From: CAVTWS01 sp963738445
GTDB taxonomy: Bacteria; Actinomycetota; Acidimicrobiia; Acidimicrobiales; SHLQ01
Reading direction: 5' to 3'
DNA length: 64,000 bases
Assembly (NCBI GenBank): GCA_963738445.1
Contig: CAVTWS010000006.1
Span: 274,621-338,620 of the forward strand
The position numbers were made by a program, and so were the translations under genes. This document shows positions 1 to 8,663 of this stretch, one piece after another. The first letter of the stretch is position 1; each line of letters starts with the position of its first letter. Under the pieces are notes generated by a model. The model was not told where the DNA came from. It worked only from the letters and a program-made list of their open reading frames with translations, and did no database searches.

Positions 1-883
1 GCAGCCGGTGCATAGGGTGCGGCGAGGCGAGATCGGCCTCGATCTCGGCGATGACCCGTTGCTGGGCCCCGGTGAGCGGGAAGTCGAGCCGCTCGTGGAA
101 GCGGGTCACCAACGCGCCACCGACCTGGTGGGCGATGCCCTGGGCGGTACGTTCGAGCTCCCGCTTGCGCTGCACGAGGCGCACCTGGATGCGGAGCAGT
201 TCGTCGAAGACCAACCGTCGCCGGCCCTCGGCGACCTCGGCCATCGACGTCGGATGGTGGATGCACGCCAACGCCCGCTGGCGGTCGACGAACCGGAACC
301 GCTCGACCACCGCGCCCGGCACCGGATCCTCGATCCCACGCGGCGCCGACTTCGCCAGCGCGTCCTCCGTCCAGGCCGCCAGGTCCCAGGTGGCGATGCC
401 GGCCTTCTCGGACTGCGGGTACACCGGCACGATCCGGCCGGTGCGGTCCCCCACCAGGTCCACGATCGGATTCGTCATCTGCCGGGTCTGGCGGAACAGC
501 TCGACCTTGCCGTAGACCGCAGCGGTGGTGCCGACCCCGAGCTGACGCTCCCGCCACGGTTGGTTGAAGAAGACCAGCTTCAGCCGGCCGGTGTGGTCGC
601 CGACCGTCACGTCGACCATCGACCGGCGGTTCTTCAGTCGACGCGAGACCACCGACTCGACGCTGACGAGGACCATGCCCTCCTCGCCGGGAACCAGCTC
701 GGCGACCGTGGCCTCGCGTGTCCGATCGATGTAACGGCGCGGGTAGTAGGTGAGCAGGTCGAGCACCGTGGCGATGCCGAGCTCGGCCGCGGCCTCCGCC
801 TTCTTCGGGCCGACCCCCTTGATGCGTTCGAGCGGGAGCCCGGCCAGATCGGCGAGCCGCAGGGGAGGGTCACCGGCGGGCAT
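1..883 (-). CDS. recG: ATP-dependent DNA helicase RecG, N-terminal part (cut by window edge)
   Basis: RecG is a superfamily 2 helicase that remodels stalled replication forks and branched recombination intermediates. About 294 codons are present, read on the minus strand from an ATG at 883. Visible are the N-terminal helix-hairpin region (IKGVGPKKAEAAAELGI), the DLLTYYPRRYIDRT motif typical of RecG, the OB-fold wedge domain (VTVGDHTGRLKLVFFNQPW), and the approach to the helicase core (FPLTGAQQRVIAEI, the Q-motif-like segment). Walker A and the later motifs lie outside the window. A GAGGA ribosome-binding site precedes the ATG. The gene starts 21 bases after the DAK2-domain gene ends, the same neighbour order seen for yloV and recG in many Gram-positive genomes. 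The assignment is firm; only completeness is unknown. Confidence 0.93.
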   Translation of the reverse strand, partial: MPAGDPPLRLADLAGLPLERIKGVGPKKAEAAAELGIATVLDLLTYYPRRYIDRTREATVAELVPGEEGMVLVSVESVVSRRLKNRRSMVDVTVGDHTGRLKLVFFNQPWRERQLGVGTTAAVYGKVELFRQTRQMTNPIVDLVGDRTGRIVPVYPQSEKAGIATWDLAAWTEDALAKSAPRGIEDPVPGAVVERFRFVDRQRALACIHHPTSMAEVAEGRRRLVFDELLRIQVRLVQRKRELERTAQGIAHQVGGALVTRFHERLDFPLTGAQQRVIAEIEADLASPHPMHRL

Positions 884-904
884 GACGATGTCCTCGCGAG
901 GCGG

Positions 905-2530
905 TCACTCCACCCCGAAGTAATAGGGGTAGAGGGGCTGACCGCCGTCGTGGACCTCGACCTCGGCGTCGGGGCGCATGGCGGCCAGCCACTCGACGAT
1001 CGCGGCGCTCTCGGGCTCGGTCGACTCGGCCCCACAGATCACGGTGACCAGCTCATGGTCGGCGGTGACGAGCTGGTCGAGCAGGCGACACGCCGCCTCG
1101 ACGACGGTGGTGGCGACCGACACGATCCCGTCGCCCGCCGCCAGGCCGATGTAGTCGCCTGTACGGATGGCACCGACGGTCGAGTCGGTGTCCCGCACGC
1201 TCCGCGTGACTTCGCCGGTGACGACGTGGGACGCGGCCGCGCTCATCTGGTCGTGGTTGTGGTCGGCGCCGTCCTCGGGGTCGTAGGCGACCAGCGCCGC
1301 GAAACCTTCGGCGACGCTGCGGGTGGGCACGACCCGCACCGACTTCGCGGTCTGGCTGTCGACCTGCTCGGCGACGGCGATGATGTTCTTGTTGTTCGGA
1401 AGGATGACGACCTCGTCCGCCGGAACCGACTCCACGGCGTCGAGCAGCTCCGCGGTCGACGGGTTCATCGTCTGGCCTCCGACGACCACGTGTTGAACGC
1501 CCATCGACTCGAAGATGCGGCGGACCCCCTCTCCGACCGCCACCGCCACGACGGCGCACGGCACGGTGGCCACCTCGCCGGTGTCGAGCGCCTGCGCCAC
1601 CCAGGACCGCTCGGCCACCTCTTCGAAGAGGTCGGTGACGCGGATCTTGTGAGGCCGGCCGGCCTCGATGCCGGCCTCGATGGCGGCGCCGATGTCGTTG
1701 GTGTGGACGTGGCAGTTCCACACGCCATCGCCCCCGACGACCACGATCGAATCGCCGATGCCGGCCCAGTGCTGCTTGAAGCGACCGATGTCGTCATCGC
1801 CGGTGTCGAGGAAGAACATGACCTCGTAACGAAGGTCGGCGACCCCGCCCGCCTCGTGCACAACGGTCTCGGTGAGGAGCGGCGCGGCGCTGACCTCGGG
1901 CTCGGGCAACTCGCGGCCGTCGACGACGTGGAGGAACGCGTCGAGGAACAAGACGAAGCCGCGGCCGCCGGCGTCGACCACACCCGCGGCGGCGAGCACG
2001 GGGAGCAGCTCAGGCGTGTGGTCGAGGGCGACCTGGGCGGCGATCCGGGCCGACCCGACGACCCCGAGCAGATCGGCGCCGTCCTCGGACCGATCGACCG
2101 CCGCCTCTGACGCCTGCCGGACGACGGTGAGGATCGTGCCCTCGACGGGATTGAGCACCGCCCCGTAGGCCGCGCTCGAGGCGGCAGCGAGCGCCGCGGC
2201 GACGTGGGTCGGGCCGGCGGAATCGTGATCGTCGAGCACGCCGCACAGGCCGCGCAGGATCTGGCTCATGATCACGCCGCTGTTGCCGCGTGCGCCCATC
2301 AGCGAACCGTGGCTGATGGCCTTGGCGACCGAGGCCATGTCGGCGCCGGACGCCAGGGCGTCGAGCTCGCTGACCACCGACTTCAACGTCAGGGTCATGT
2401 TCGTGCCGGTATCGCCATCGGGCACCGGGTACACGTTGAGCAGGTTGACCGCGTCACGGTGTCGGGACAGGAGGTCCGCGTAGGTCCGAACGACCTTGTC
2501 GAGGTCGGCGGCACCGAGCTGGGTCAACAT
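905..2530 (-). CDS. DAK2-domain protein, YloV/FakA-like (fatty acid kinase ATP-binding subunit family)
   Basis: The protein has 541 residues. The N-terminal half is a DAK2/DhaL-type ATP-binding domain with the metal and nucleotide motifs NVYPVPDGDTGTNM (about residues 33-46) and GSLMGARGNSGVIMSQ (about 94-109). The C-terminal half is the DegV-like extension of the YloV family. In Firmicutes, FakA pairs with a FakB lipid-binding subunit to phosphorylate exogenous fatty acids; FakB is not in this window, so that role is inferred from family. The gene lies 11 bases after the MFS transporter stop and 21 bases before recG, so the three are probably one transcript. The DAK2-recG adjacency supports the family call. 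The start is the ATG beginning MLTQLGAADLDK. Confidence 0.88.
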   Translation of the reverse strand: MLTQLGAADLDKVVRTYADLLSRHRDAVNLLNVYPVPDGDTGTNMTLTLKSVVSELDALASGADMASVAKAISHGSLMGARGNSGVIMSQILRGLCGVLDDHDSAGPTHVAAALAAASSAAYGAVLNPVEGTILTVVRQASEAAVDRSEDGADLLGVVGSARIAAQVALDHTPELLPVLAAAGVVDAGGRGFVLFLDAFLHVVDGRELPEPEVSAAPLLTETVVHEAGGVADLRYEVMFFLDTGDDDIGRFKQHWAGIGDSIVVVGGDGVWNCHVHTNDIGAAIEAGIEAGRPHKIRVTDLFEEVAERSWVAQALDTGEVATVPCAVVAVAVGEGVRRIFESMGVQHVVVGGQTMNPSTAELLDAVESVPADEVVILPNNKNIIAVAEQVDSQTAKSVRVVPTRSVAEGFAALVAYDPEDGADHNHDQMSAAASHVVTGEVTRSVRDTDSTVGAIRTGDYIGLAAGDGIVSVATTVVEAACRLLDQLVTADHELVTVICGAESTEPESAAIVEWLAAMRPDAEVEVHDGGQPLYPYYFGVE

Positions 2531-2541
2531 CGGCGGCGATG

Positions 2542-3912
2542 CTACCGGCCGACAACGACGAAGCTGGCGCTGTCGACGTCGTCGTCGACGTGGGAGACGG
2601 TTGGGACTCTGAGCTCGACGACGGGTGTCTGGCTGTTCGCCAGCTCCTCGGCGAGATAGCGGCGAGGCACGCTCAGGAGCACCAGGATGCCGGAGAGGGC
2701 GCTGGCGGCCGCGGCCACCACCACCGTCTCACGAACGCCCCAGAGGTTGGCGGCGACACCACCGAGCAACGCGCCGAGCGCCTGGGACCCGAGCACGAAG
2801 CCCTGGATGATCGCAAAGGTCGACGACCGGACATCGTCAGGGATCCGTCGTCCGAAGGCCGCGTTGGCCGGGATCGCCGCCAGGAAGACGACGCCGACCC
2901 CCAGGTACGCCACGTACGCCAACGCGACGGACGGTTCGAAGCTCAGGGCGATCAGGCTCACGAGGCCGCCGATCAGCCCCGACAGGCCGGTCAGGCGGGC
3001 GAGGCGGAGGTCGTGGCCCCGGATTCGCATCAGGTACGTGCCGACGATGCCACCGATGGTCACCATGGCGGCGAGAATGCCGACCTGACTGTCCGGCATG
3101 TCGAGCTCCCCTTGACCGAAGGGCGCCACCTGCGCCTCGATGGCCATGGCGAACATCGCCAGGCTGCAGAAGCCGAACATGCTGTGGACGATCACCCGGT
3201 CCGCTCGGATCACCGCGATCGCCTCCCGGACCCGGATGATCTCGGGGCGTCCACTGATCGGACGATCGGGCGACATCCGCAACAGGAGGAGCGCCGACAC
3301 GATGAACGACGCCGCGTTCACCCCGAGGGCGCCGCGGGCGCCGATCCACCCCACCAGAGCTCCACCCAGCGCATACCCGGCGAGCAGGCCGATCTGATCG
3401 AGCCCGGCGGACAGCGCGATGGCATCGGGATAGTCGTCGTCGGGAACCGAGTCGACGATGGCCGCGGAGCGGGCGGCCTCGAAGGGTGCGTCGATGCACC
3501 CGGCCACGAACGCCGCGACGTAGTAGACGACGATCGGGCTGTCGTCGAGGACGACGAGCGTCGCGAAGATCGCAGCACGGGACAGATCCGAGATGATCAT
3601 GACCCGGCGACGACCGTAACGATCGCCCAACCCGGCCAGCATCTGTCCGATCCCCAGCCACGGCACCATGGTGACGGCGACCACGATCGCTGTCTGGACC
3701 GGGCTCTCGGTGCGGTCGTAGACGAGCAGGGCGAGGGCCAGGCGGGCCGCCCAGTCCCCGAGTTGCGACACGATCTGGGCCGCGAGGAGCAGGCGCAACC
3801 GCTGCGAGCGCAACGGCTCCCGTAGTTCGTCCAGGCGACTCGCCACCGCGGCGTAGCCTAGAGCATCCCCTGCACCTGGCGGCGTGGCCGGGCGCATCCC
3901 TGGGCCATCCAT
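2542..3912 (-). CDS. MFS transporter
   Basis: This is an integral membrane protein of about 456 residues with roughly 12 hydrophobic segments. Loop 2-3 carries a major-facilitator signature (GLGDRYGRRRVMI, near residues 98-110), and the centre contains GYALGGALVGWIGARGALGVN. The overall pattern resembles MFS_3 / drug-exporter-like permeases. The frame is open further upstream to 4194, but that extension runs through the divergent MerR gene, so I place the start at the ATG at 3912 (MDGPGMRP); the ATG at 3897 is the alternative. The gene is divergent from the MerR-MenF fusion across a short intergenic region holding a perfect palindrome. The substrate is unknown. The C-terminus is a non-membrane tail of about 35 residues. 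Confidence 0.85.
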   Translation of the reverse strand: MDGPGMRPATPPGAGDALGYAAVASRLDELREPLRSQRLRLLLAAQIVSQLGDWAARLALALLVYDRTESPVQTAIVVAVTMVPWLGIGQMLAGLGDRYGRRRVMIISDLSRAAIFATLVVLDDSPIVVYYVAAFVAGCIDAPFEAARSAAIVDSVPDDDYPDAIALSAGLDQIGLLAGYALGGALVGWIGARGALGVNAASFIVSALLLLRMSPDRPISGRPEIIRVREAIAVIRADRVIVHSMFGFCSLAMFAMAIEAQVAPFGQGELDMPDSQVGILAAMVTIGGIVGTYLMRIRGHDLRLARLTGLSGLIGGLVSLIALSFEPSVALAYVAYLGVGVVFLAAIPANAAFGRRIPDDVRSSTFAIIQGFVLGSQALGALLGGVAANLWGVRETVVVAAAASALSGILVLLSVPRRYLAEELANSQTPVVELRVPTVSHVDDDVDSASFVVVGR

Positions 3913-3928
3913 CCGAGCGACCACTGTT

Positions 3929-3942
3929 CGAGTGATCACTCG
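3929..3942. promoter_or_regulatory. 14-bp perfect palindrome in divergent promoter, candidate MerR operator
   Basis: CGAGTGATCACTCG is an exact inverted repeat between the divergent MFS transporter gene and the MerR-MenF fusion gene, 12 bases before the fusion's GTG. MerR-family regulators bind dyad sequences in or near their own promoters, so this is a plausible operator. The function is inferred. Confidence 0.45.
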
Positions 3943-3954
3943 TAGACTCAGGAG

Positions 3955-5982
3955 GTGGACGCACTCCGGGTCGAGCAGCTGGCCAACGACGCCGGCGTCA
4001 ACGTGGCCACCATCCGCTACTACCAGTCCCGCGGGCTGCTCGACCCGCCCCGTCGTGAGGGTCGCGTGGCCTGGTACGACCGCCACCACGTCGAGCGGCT
4101 GACCTCCATCCGGGATCTCGCCGCCCAGGGATTCAGCCTGGCCCAGATCAGCCGGCTCCTCGCCGCCGGCGACGGCCGGCCCGATCCCCTCCACGAGGCC
4201 CTCCTGGCCTCGCAGCCCCAGGCGTCACTCGATCGGGACGGTGTCGCTCACCGATCCGGGCTGCCGCGACCGATGGTCGACCTCCTGGTCGGCGCCGGAT
4301 TGGTGACCCCGGTCGTGGGCGTCGAAGGCGAACGATTCGACGACGGCGCGGTCGCCATGCTCGATGCGGCGGCCACCGTCGGGCGAGCCGGGCTCCCCAT
4401 CGATCGACTGCTCGACCTGGCGTTGCGCCACGAACACCACGTACGACGGCTCGTCGACGATGCCGTGCGTCTGGTCCACGAACACGCCACCGCCGCAGGT
4501 ACGTCCCGCCAGGAGCTGGCCGGGGTCATCGACGGGCTCGTACCGGCCGCATCGCGACTCGTGGCCGACCACTTCCGACGGGCGCTGCTCGACCGGGCGA
4601 TGCTCGAGGTCCGTCCCGACGATCGGCTCCGGGTCCGGATCATCGAGCTCGCCGACACCGACGACCGCCGACCGCTCGACGGGCTCGACCTCTTCCACCA
4701 TGCCGAAGCGCCCGACACCTGGCGGGTGCTGTGGCACCACCCCGAACGCGACGTCACCCTGGCCGCCACCGGCACGGCGGCGATCCTCGACGCCACCACC
4801 CCGGGAGCCTCCGACAGCCGAGCCCGATTCGATCAGGCCGCCCGGGCGCTCGACGAGCTCCGGGACCGACTGCTGGTCGAGGCGCCGGCCGGAGCCCCCG
4901 CCCCCACCCTGGTCGGTGGATTCGGATTCGCCCCATCGGCTCCCGACGGCGCCGACCCCCGGTGGGCCCCGCTGGGTGAAGGTGCACTGATCCTCCCGGC
5001 CGTCGCCGTCCTGCAACGCCAGGGCCGCACCTGGCTCCAGGTCGCCGGTCCCGTCGACGATCCCACCCATCTCGACGACCTCACGGTGCGGGCCCAGGAG
5101 CTGCTGTCTCCGCGCACCCTCCCGCATCGAGACCAGCCCGGCGCGTACCCGGCGGTCTCCCTGGTGCCGGGATCGGACCCGGCAGTCGACCCCGACTACG
5201 AGCGGCTCGTCGCCGACGGACTCCAGGTCATCGGCGCCGGGCGGGCGGACAAACTCGTCCTGGCCCGATCGATCGAGCTGACGGGAACGACGGTCGTCAC
5301 GGACGTGCTCGATCGCCTCCGTCACGCCAATCCGAACTGCGTCACGTTCGCCTTCGGCTACGGCTCCACCTGCTTCCTCGGTGCCACCCCCGAGCTGCTG
5401 GTCGATGCCCGCGAGGGTGTGATCGCCACCACAGCAGTCGCCGGCACCCGCTCCCGGAGCGCCGACCCGGCCCGCGACCGTGCCGCCGCCGACAGCCTCC
5501 GCCGGAGCACCAAGGATCAGGCCGAGCACCAGTTCGTGGTGGATCAACTCACGGCATCGATGGCTGAAGCCGGCGTCACCGTCGAGCCCACCGCGCCGAC
5601 CGAGGTGGTGTCGTTCGCCGCCGTGCACCACCTGGTCACCCCGCTGGTGGGCCACGCGTCGCTCGGACCGGGCGGTCTGGTCCGGCTCGTCGGTCACCTC
5701 CATCCCAGCCCGGCGGTCGGAGGCAGCCCGACCCCCGTCGCCACCGCCTGGTTGGCTGCTCACGAAGGCCTCGATCGCGGGTGGTACGCGGCCCCGATCG
5801 GCGTGGTCGACCTCGAAGGCAACGGCGAGTTCTGGGTCGCCCTCCGCTCCGCGCTCGTCCACGACGAAGGCGTCGTGGCGTTCGTCGGCGCGGGAGTCGT
5901 CGAGGGATCGGTGCCGTCCGAGGAGCTCGACGAGACCACCGCCAAGTTCGTCACCGTCGCCACTGCGTTGGGAATGCCGTGA
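3955..5982 (+). CDS. menF: MerR-type DNA-binding regulator fused to isochorismate synthase (MenF)
   Basis: One uninterrupted 675-residue frame joins two proteins. Residues 3-70 are a MerR winged helix (VEQLANDAGVNVATIRYYQSR, then DRHHVERLTSIRDLAAQGFSLAQI). Residues 75-205 form a helical second half with an additional HTH-like stretch (HRSGLPRPMVDLLVGAGLV). From about residue 213 the chain is a chorismate-using enzyme that converts chorismate to isochorismate, the first committed step of classical menaquinone synthesis. Visible MenF/anthranilate-synthase-fold motifs are DKLVLARSIEL (about 431), AVAGTRSRS, HHLVTPLVG (about 558), LHPSPAVGG (about 581), RGWYAAPIG and GAGVVEGSVPSEELDET (about 645). 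The GTG start directly follows an AGGAG, which is too close for normal spacing, so the message may be leaderless or start slightly differently. The stop overlaps the menD GTG (GTGA). The enzyme call is firm. The regulatory role of the N-terminus, perhaps on its own promoter, is inferred. Confidence 0.88.
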   Translation: MDALRVEQLANDAGVNVATIRYYQSRGLLDPPRREGRVAWYDRHHVERLTSIRDLAAQGFSLAQISRLLAAGDGRPDPLHEALLASQPQASLDRDGVAHRSGLPRPMVDLLVGAGLVTPVVGVEGERFDDGAVAMLDAAATVGRAGLPIDRLLDLALRHEHHVRRLVDDAVRLVHEHATAAGTSRQELAGVIDGLVPAASRLVADHFRRALLDRAMLEVRPDDRLRVRIIELADTDDRRPLDGLDLFHHAEAPDTWRVLWHHPERDVTLAATGTAAILDATTPGASDSRARFDQAARALDELRDRLLVEAPAGAPAPTLVGGFGFAPSAPDGADPRWAPLGEGALILPAVAVLQRQGRTWLQVAGPVDDPTHLDDLTVRAQELLSPRTLPHRDQPGAYPAVSLVPGSDPAVDPDYERLVADGLQVIGAGRADKLVLARSIELTGTTVVTDVLDRLRHANPNCVTFAFGYGSTCFLGATPELLVDAREGVIATTAVAGTRSRSADPARDRAAADSLRRSTKDQAEHQFVVDQLTASMAEAGVTVEPTAPTEVVSFAAVHHLVTPLVGHASLGPGGLVRLVGHLHPSPAVGGSPTPVATAWLAAHEGLDRGWYAAPIGVVDLEGNGEFWVALRSALVHDEGVVAFVGAGVVEGSVPSEELDETTAKFVTVATALGMP

Positions 5983-8654
5983 GGGCGACCGACGCCGATC
6001 CGGCGGAGAACCATCGCGAGCGGGTGTACCGCGCCACCACCGCCTTCTTCGCCGGGCTGGCCGGCCACGGTGTGAAGCACGTCGTCGTCTCACCGGGATC
6101 GCGATCGACTCCGCTGGCCGTGTCCGCCCACCGGAGTCCGCTCCGGGTCTGGGTTCACCACGACGAACGATCCGCGGCGTTCTTCGCGTTGGGCCTGGCC
6201 CGGGGCACGGGCCACCCGACGGTTCTGGTGTGCACCTCCGGCACCGCCGTCGCCAACTACCTACCGGCCCTCGTGGAGGCCAACCACAGCGGGATCCCGC
6301 TGATCGCGGTCACCGCCGACCGGCCGCCCGAGCTGCGGCAGTTCGGGGCCGGCCAGACCATCGATCAGACCCGGATCTTCGGCTCCAACTGCCGATGGTT
6401 CGCCGAGCTCCCCGTCGGCGGCGAAGCCGGATGCCAGCCCGACTCGGCCGTGCGCTGGGCCTGGCGGGCGGTCGCGGAATCGACCGGCGCCCGACCCGGC
6501 CCGGTGCATCTGAACTGGCCGTTCCGCGAACCGCTCGAACCGCCGGCCTCGCCCGCCGAGCACGACATCCGGTCGGCGGAAGCTGGCTGGCCCGCCGGTC
6601 CCCGCCCGGCTGACGCTTTCCGGCCCGCCGGTCCCCGCCCGGCGGGGGTCGACCAGGCGGCGGCGCTCGTGAACCTCGCCCTCGCCCATGAACGAGGCAT
6701 CGTGGCCGCCGGACCGCTCGACGCCGACCCGACCACGATCGCGGCCATCAGCCGCTTCGCCGCCGCCGCGGGGTGGCCGATCGTGGCGGAACCGACCTCG
6801 CAACTCCGTCGGCCCGACACCGGCGACGCCACCGTCATCGCCGCCGCCGACTCCTTCCTCCGGCACCACGCCCTCGGCCATCAGCTCGCCCCGGACGTGC
6901 TCGTGCGGGTGGGTCTCTCCCCCACCACCAAGCCGTTGCGGCTCTGGGCCGAGCGCGAACGCCCCGCCCATGTCGTCCTCGTCGCACCCGGGACCGATTG
7001 GCCCGATCCGTCCTCCCTGGCCACCTCGGTGAGCGACGCCGACCCCGCCTCGCTCTTCGACCTGGCGGCCGACGCCGTGGAGCGACTCGGCCTCGATCGG
7101 CGCACATCGAGCTGGATGGCCCGCTGGCAGGCCGCCGACACGGCGACCGCCGCGGCGCTCGCCCACGGCCTCGGGCTCGTCGATGACCCCCGGGCGCATG
7201 CGCCGGCCGTCGTCCGGTCCCTTGCCCGAACCCTCACGGTCGACACCGCGCTGTACGTGTCGAACTCGATGCCGGTTCGAGACATCGACACCTATTGGCC
7301 GATCCACCCGGCGACCGTGCTGGCCAACCGCGGGGCCAGCGGCATCGACGGACTCGTCTCGTCGGCGCTCGGCGTGGCCGCCGCGGGCCGGCCCACCGTC
7401 CTGCTGACGGGCGACCTGGCCTTCCTCCACGACTTCGGTGGTCTGCTCGGGGCCCGCCGCCTGGGCGTCAGTCTGGTCGTCGTGGTCGTCGACAACGACG
7501 GGGGCGGGATCTTCTCCTTCCTGCCCATCGCCGCATCCCTCGACGACGGGTACCAGGAGCTCTTTCACACACCTCACGGACACGACATCACGGCACTGGC
7601 TCAGGCGGCCGGTGCCGAGGTCACCACCGTCCAGCGCGTCGACGAGCTCGACGCCGCGCTGGCGACCGCCGTCGGCGGCACCTGCGGGCCCGAGCCGGTC
7701 GTCCGGGTGGTCCACGTGCGGATCGATCACGCCCACGATCTCGCCGTCCATCGGTCGGTCCAGGTCGAGGTGACCACCGAGCTCGACGCCATCGCGCTCC
7801 CGGCCGACCGCACGGCGCGCTCGCGATCGGTCGCCGCCGCGGGGGTCGAGCTGCACGTCGTCGATCGGCCGGGCCACCGGGCCGGGCACGCACCGATCGT
7901 GATCCTGCACGGATTCACCGGCTCGGCCACCGGGATGGCCCCGCTCGCCGAACGTCTGGCGCGCTCAGGTCGCCAAGTCGTGGCGGTCGACCTGCTCGGC
8001 CACGGTGGGAGCGAACGCCCAGCCACCGACGCGCCGTACACCATGGCGGCGCTGGTCGAGCAGATGGCGTCGCTCCTGGCGTCGGAGGTCGGCGGGCCGG
8101 CGCACCTCGTCGGGTATTCGATGGGGGGCCGGCTGGCCCTGTCGCTGGCGGCAGCCCACCCTGACGCGGTGGCGAGCCTGAGCCTCATCGGTTCGTCACC
8201 GGGGCTGTCGGGCGCAGCCGAGCGGGCCGACCGGATCGCCTCCGACGCGGCGCTCGCCGAACGCCTCGAGGCCGACGGCATCGAGTCCTTCGTCGACGCC
8301 TGGGCCGCCAACCCGTTGTTCGCCACCCAAACCCAGCTCGGGCCGGTCGCCAACGCGGCCACCAGCCAGCAACGCCTCGCCAACACATCCGACGCTCTGG
8401 CCCGTTCGTTGCGCGGATCCGGAACGGGCGTCCAGCCGCCGTTGCACGAGCGGCTCCCCGAACTCCAGGTCCCCGTGCTGCTGATCGTCGGCGAGCACGA
8501 CCCGAAGTTCACGACGATCGCCGACTCCATGGCGGCCGACCTGCCGGCGGCCTCGGTGCACGTCGTCGCCGGCGCCGGCCACGCCGCCCACCTCGAGGCA
8601 CCGGACGACGTGGCTCACGCCATCGACGTGTTCCTGGCGGCCGTCACGTCGTGA
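5979..8654 (+). CDS. menD: MenD-MenH fusion: SEPHCHC synthase plus SHCHC synthase
   Basis: An 891-residue protein combines two menaquinone enzymes. Residues 1 to about 600 are thiamine-diphosphate-dependent MenD, which adds 2-oxoglutarate-derived succinic semialdehyde to isochorismate. Evidence is SPGSRSTPL (38-46), HHDERSAAFFALGLA with the cofactor-activating Glu63, AVTADRPPELR, GDLAFLHD (about 477) and the Mg/ThDP motif NDGGGIFSFLP (about 505). Residues from about 615 are an alpha/beta hydrolase of MenH type, which eliminates pyruvate. It has VILHGFTGSA, the nucleophile elbow GYSMGG (about 713), GEHD (about 839) and AGHAAHLE (about 868), giving an intact Ser-Asp-His triad. The GTG at 5979 overlaps the MenF stop by four bases, indicating translational coupling. 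The frame is open further upstream but only inside menF. Residues 203-221 contain a short duplicated linker. MenF, MenD and MenH activities are thus in two polypeptides. Confidence 0.92.
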   Translation: MRATDADPAENHRERVYRATTAFFAGLAGHGVKHVVVSPGSRSTPLAVSAHRSPLRVWVHHDERSAAFFALGLARGTGHPTVLVCTSGTAVANYLPALVEANHSGIPLIAVTADRPPELRQFGAGQTIDQTRIFGSNCRWFAELPVGGEAGCQPDSAVRWAWRAVAESTGARPGPVHLNWPFREPLEPPASPAEHDIRSAEAGWPAGPRPADAFRPAGPRPAGVDQAAALVNLALAHERGIVAAGPLDADPTTIAAISRFAAAAGWPIVAEPTSQLRRPDTGDATVIAAADSFLRHHALGHQLAPDVLVRVGLSPTTKPLRLWAERERPAHVVLVAPGTDWPDPSSLATSVSDADPASLFDLAADAVERLGLDRRTSSWMARWQAADTATAAALAHGLGLVDDPRAHAPAVVRSLARTLTVDTALYVSNSMPVRDIDTYWPIHPATVLANRGASGIDGLVSSALGVAAAGRPTVLLTGDLAFLHDFGGLLGARRLGVSLVVVVVDNDGGGIFSFLPIAASLDDGYQELFHTPHGHDITALAQAAGAEVTTVQRVDELDAALATAVGGTCGPEPVVRVVHVRIDHAHDLAVHRSVQVEVTTELDAIALPADRTARSRSVAAAGVELHVVDRPGHRAGHAPIVILHGFTGSATGMAPLAERLARSGRQVVAVDLLGHGGSERPATDAPYTMAALVEQMASLLASEVGGPAHLVGYSMGGRLALSLAAAHPDAVASLSLIGSSPGLSGAAERADRIASDAALAERLEADGIESFVDAWAANPLFATQTQLGPVANAATSQQRLANTSDALARSLRGSGTGVQPPLHERLPELQVPVLLIVGEHDPKFTTIADSMAADLPAASVHVVAGAGHAAHLEAPDDVAHAIDVFLAAVTS
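6589..6643. repeat. 33-bp-period direct duplication inside menD
   Basis: A 22-base block beginning GGCCCGCCGGTCCCC occurs at 6589-6610 and again, identical, at 6622-6643. The period is 33 bases, so the reading frame is kept and an AGPRPA-type segment is duplicated in a linker of the MenD part. It looks like a recent slippage duplication with no clear function. Confidence 0.8.
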
Positions 8655-8663
8655 CGGCCATCC

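Noticed and set aside
8..2110. 700-codon plus-strand open frame opposite recG and the DAK2-domain gene
   Set aside because: It is Asp/Arg/Gly/His-rich with no recognisable motifs and lies antisense to two well-identified genes. High G+C keeps antisense frames open.
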